Below the pieces are notes generated by a model. It was not told the origin of the DNA. It searched no databases and saw nothing but the letters and a program-made list of their open reading frames with translations. Made by a program: the position numbers and the translations under genes. Source: an uncultured Bacilli bacterium (GTDB lineage: Bacteria; Bacillota_I; Bacilli_A; RF39; UBA660). Taken from it: 64,000 nucleotides of DNA. The stretch's first letter is position 1; every line of letters starts with the position of its first letter. Below, piece after piece: positions 62,851-64,000 of the stretch. The stretch is taken from contig CAKOLK010000002.1 of the NCBI GenBank assembly GCA_934096275.1, positions 62,001 through 126,000 on the forward strand, given 5' to 3'.

Positions 62851-64000
62851 ATGCAAAGCGTAAAACCGTCACAGGAAAAAAGATTTTTAAAATACTATAA
62901 TAAAGAAGCAATAAATAGTGTTGTAAAAGATATGAAAATAATTGATTATATGAAAGAAAATAATTTAGGAGATCATATAAATGATGTTGCTGTTACTTAT
63001 TATGGAAATACTTTAACTTATAAAGAGTTTTTTGAACTTATAGATACTGCAGTAAGAGCGTTTAAAGCAATGGGAATAGAAAAGGGTGAGTTTGTTCCAA
63101 TTAGTTCACCTAATTTTATTGATGGATTGGTGTCATTTTATGCTTTAAATAGTATTGGCGCAATACCAAATATGATTACACCAATGGCTTCATCAGAAGA
63201 GTTTGCTTATTATCTTAGTGAGGCTCCAGTTAAGAATGTTATTATTTTTGATGAGAGTTATGGTAAGTTTAGAGATGTGTTAAAAAAAGCAAATATTAAG
63301 AATACAATATTGGTGTCTCCAAAGACTTATTTGCCTAAGAATTTGAAAGTTGTAAAAAGTGTTAGTGATTTTATGAAGGGAAATGTTAATAAGATAAAGA
63401 AAAGTTTGCAGGATCCTAATAATCCGATTTATTTTGATAAAGCATTGCTTACGTATGCTAAAGAATATTTGGGTGATGTATCAAGTGCAGATTATAATTT
63501 TGATGATACAGCAGTTATACTTCATACTGGGGGAACTACTGGTTTTCCTAAGGCTGTTCTTGCTACGAATGACAATTTTAATGCAATGGTTCATCAATAT
63601 GAGAGTACAATTGATACTATTAAAAGAGGAGATAATATTGTAACAGTATTACCTATGAATATTGGGTTTGGTTTATGTAATAATATGCATATGCCACTTC
63701 GTATGGGGGTAAACTTAGTACTTCATCCTACATTTAATCCTATGGATGTTTATCCTTTATTTAAGAAGTATAATCCTTCGACTTTTATGGCAATTGCACC
63801 ATATTTTAAGGGTATGATGAAGGATAAAAGATTTGATAATATTAAATTGTCTAATTTAAAAGAAATATGTTATGGTGGAGAGGCTATGACTCCTGAAGAG
63901 ATAAAGCAGTTTAATGAATGGTTAGTAAATCATGGCGCTGATACAGTAATAAAGAATGGATACGGAATGAACGAATTAATATCAAGTGCAGCTTATGAAC
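62851..64000 (+). CDS. AMP-dependent acyl-CoA synthetase/ligase (3' end outside window)
   Basis: ANL-superfamily adenylating enzyme, truncated by the right edge after about 383 codons. Adenylation P-loop HTGGTTGFPKA at about residues 225-235 and a KNGYGMNELISSA segment near the end (ATP-binding YGxxE-type). Starts MQSVKPSQEKRFLKYYNKEA with GAGGGGATG. Likely activates a fatty or aromatic acid; the substrate cannot be told. Own promoter with a candidate operator. Confidence 0.85.
   Translation, partial: MQSVKPSQEKRFLKYYNKEAINSVVKDMKIIDYMKENNLGDHINDVAVTYYGNTLTYKEFFELIDTAVRAFKAMGIEKGEFVPISSPNFIDGLVSFYALNSIGAIPNMITPMASSEEFAYYLSEAPVKNVIIFDESYGKFRDVLKKANIKNTILVSPKTYLPKNLKVVKSVSDFMKGNVNKIKKSLQDPNNPIYFDKALLTYAKEYLGDVSSADYNFDDTAVILHTGGTTGFPKAVLATNDNFNAMVHQYESTIDTIKRGDNIVTVLPMNIGFGLCNNMHMPLRMGVNLVLHPTFNPMDVYPLFKKYNPSTFMAIAPYFKGMMKDKRFDNIKLSNLKEICYGGEAMTPEEIKQFNEWLVNHGADTVIKNGYGMNELISSAAYE

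Noticed and set aside
1..64000. tRNA, rRNA and CRISPR arrays
   Set aside because: Scanning by eye showed no cloverleaf-like stretch with conserved TTCGA arm, no rRNA signatures and no regularly spaced repeats; a tRNAscan-SE/Infernal run would be decisive.

Overview
The window is AT-rich, densely packed, standard-code (UGA is a stop) bacterial chromosome from a low-GC Firmicutes lineage, best placed as a compact-genome member of the Bacilli related to the Erysipelotrichia/RF39-type gut bacteria. The basis is gene content and order: rsmA-yabG-veg-spoVG, yabP-yabQ-divIC-tilS-ftsH, rpsF-ssb-rpsR, rplI-dnaB, walJ-rlmH, secA-prfB, ftsEX, secE-nusG-rplK-rplA-rplJ-rplL-rpoBC and yvcK-whiA are all Bacilli-type clusters, many lying near oriC in Bacillus. 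Several genes are sporulation-specific in known relatives (yabG, yabP, yabQ, spoIIR, gerQ), so the lineage sporulates or descends from a sporulating ancestor. The species cannot be named from this sequence alone.

Layout. 1-1.9 kb: a SipW-like signal peptidase (cut by the window edge) with two unknown membrane proteins. 1.9-2.5 kb: a decayed IS110-type transposase. 2.6-10.1 kb: rsmA, a class B sortase, yabG, veg, spoVG, yabP, yabQ, divIC, tilS, ftsH. 10.3-12.9 kb: a large thioester/CnaB-type wall-anchored adhesin with its own sortase. 13.0-19.6 kb: rpsF-ssb-rpsR, a stand-alone DHH-DHHA1 phosphodiesterase (GdpP core), rplI, dnaB, an M23 peptidase, walJ, rlmH. 19.6-25.3 kb: an AGCS transporter, ung, a LemA-like protein, gerQ, pduL, a class A PBP. 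25.4-31.3 kb: rpoE, prfA, prmC, spoIIR, secA. 31.3-34.1 kb is an accessory island between secA and prfB. 34.1-39.8 kb: prfB (with +1 frameshift), two YitT proteins, ftsE-ftsX and an M23 hydrolase. 39.8-51 kb: secE, nusG, ribosomal protein genes and rpoBC. 51-64 kb: yvcK, whiA, a lipid kinase, clpP, a nucleoside kinase, gap, gatD-murT, a flippase, an ATP-grasp protein, pyrH and an acyl-adenylating enzyme cut by the right edge.

The most unusual parts are these. (1) A segment of about 1.07 kb between secA and prfB carries one unknown 241-residue gene. It is bounded by a 45-bp near-identical copy of the last codons of secA and also carries paired 10-bp repeats on each side of the gene, which looks like a small element that integrates at the secA 3' end and restores the reading frame. 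(2) The GatD subunit next to MurT lacks both the glutaminase cysteine and the catalytic histidine. (3) FtsH carries an extra Rho-N/SAP-like tail. (4) The sortase beside the adhesin lacks the expected catalytic arginine. (5) A perfect 9-bp inverted repeat encloses the -10 box of the last gene.

Most genes read on the + strand in operons with strong AGGAGG-type ribosome binding sites, and many operons end in simple hairpin-plus-T terminators, listed below. No tRNA, rRNA or CRISPR array was recognised by eye. All family calls come from motifs and order read directly; no database search was run.
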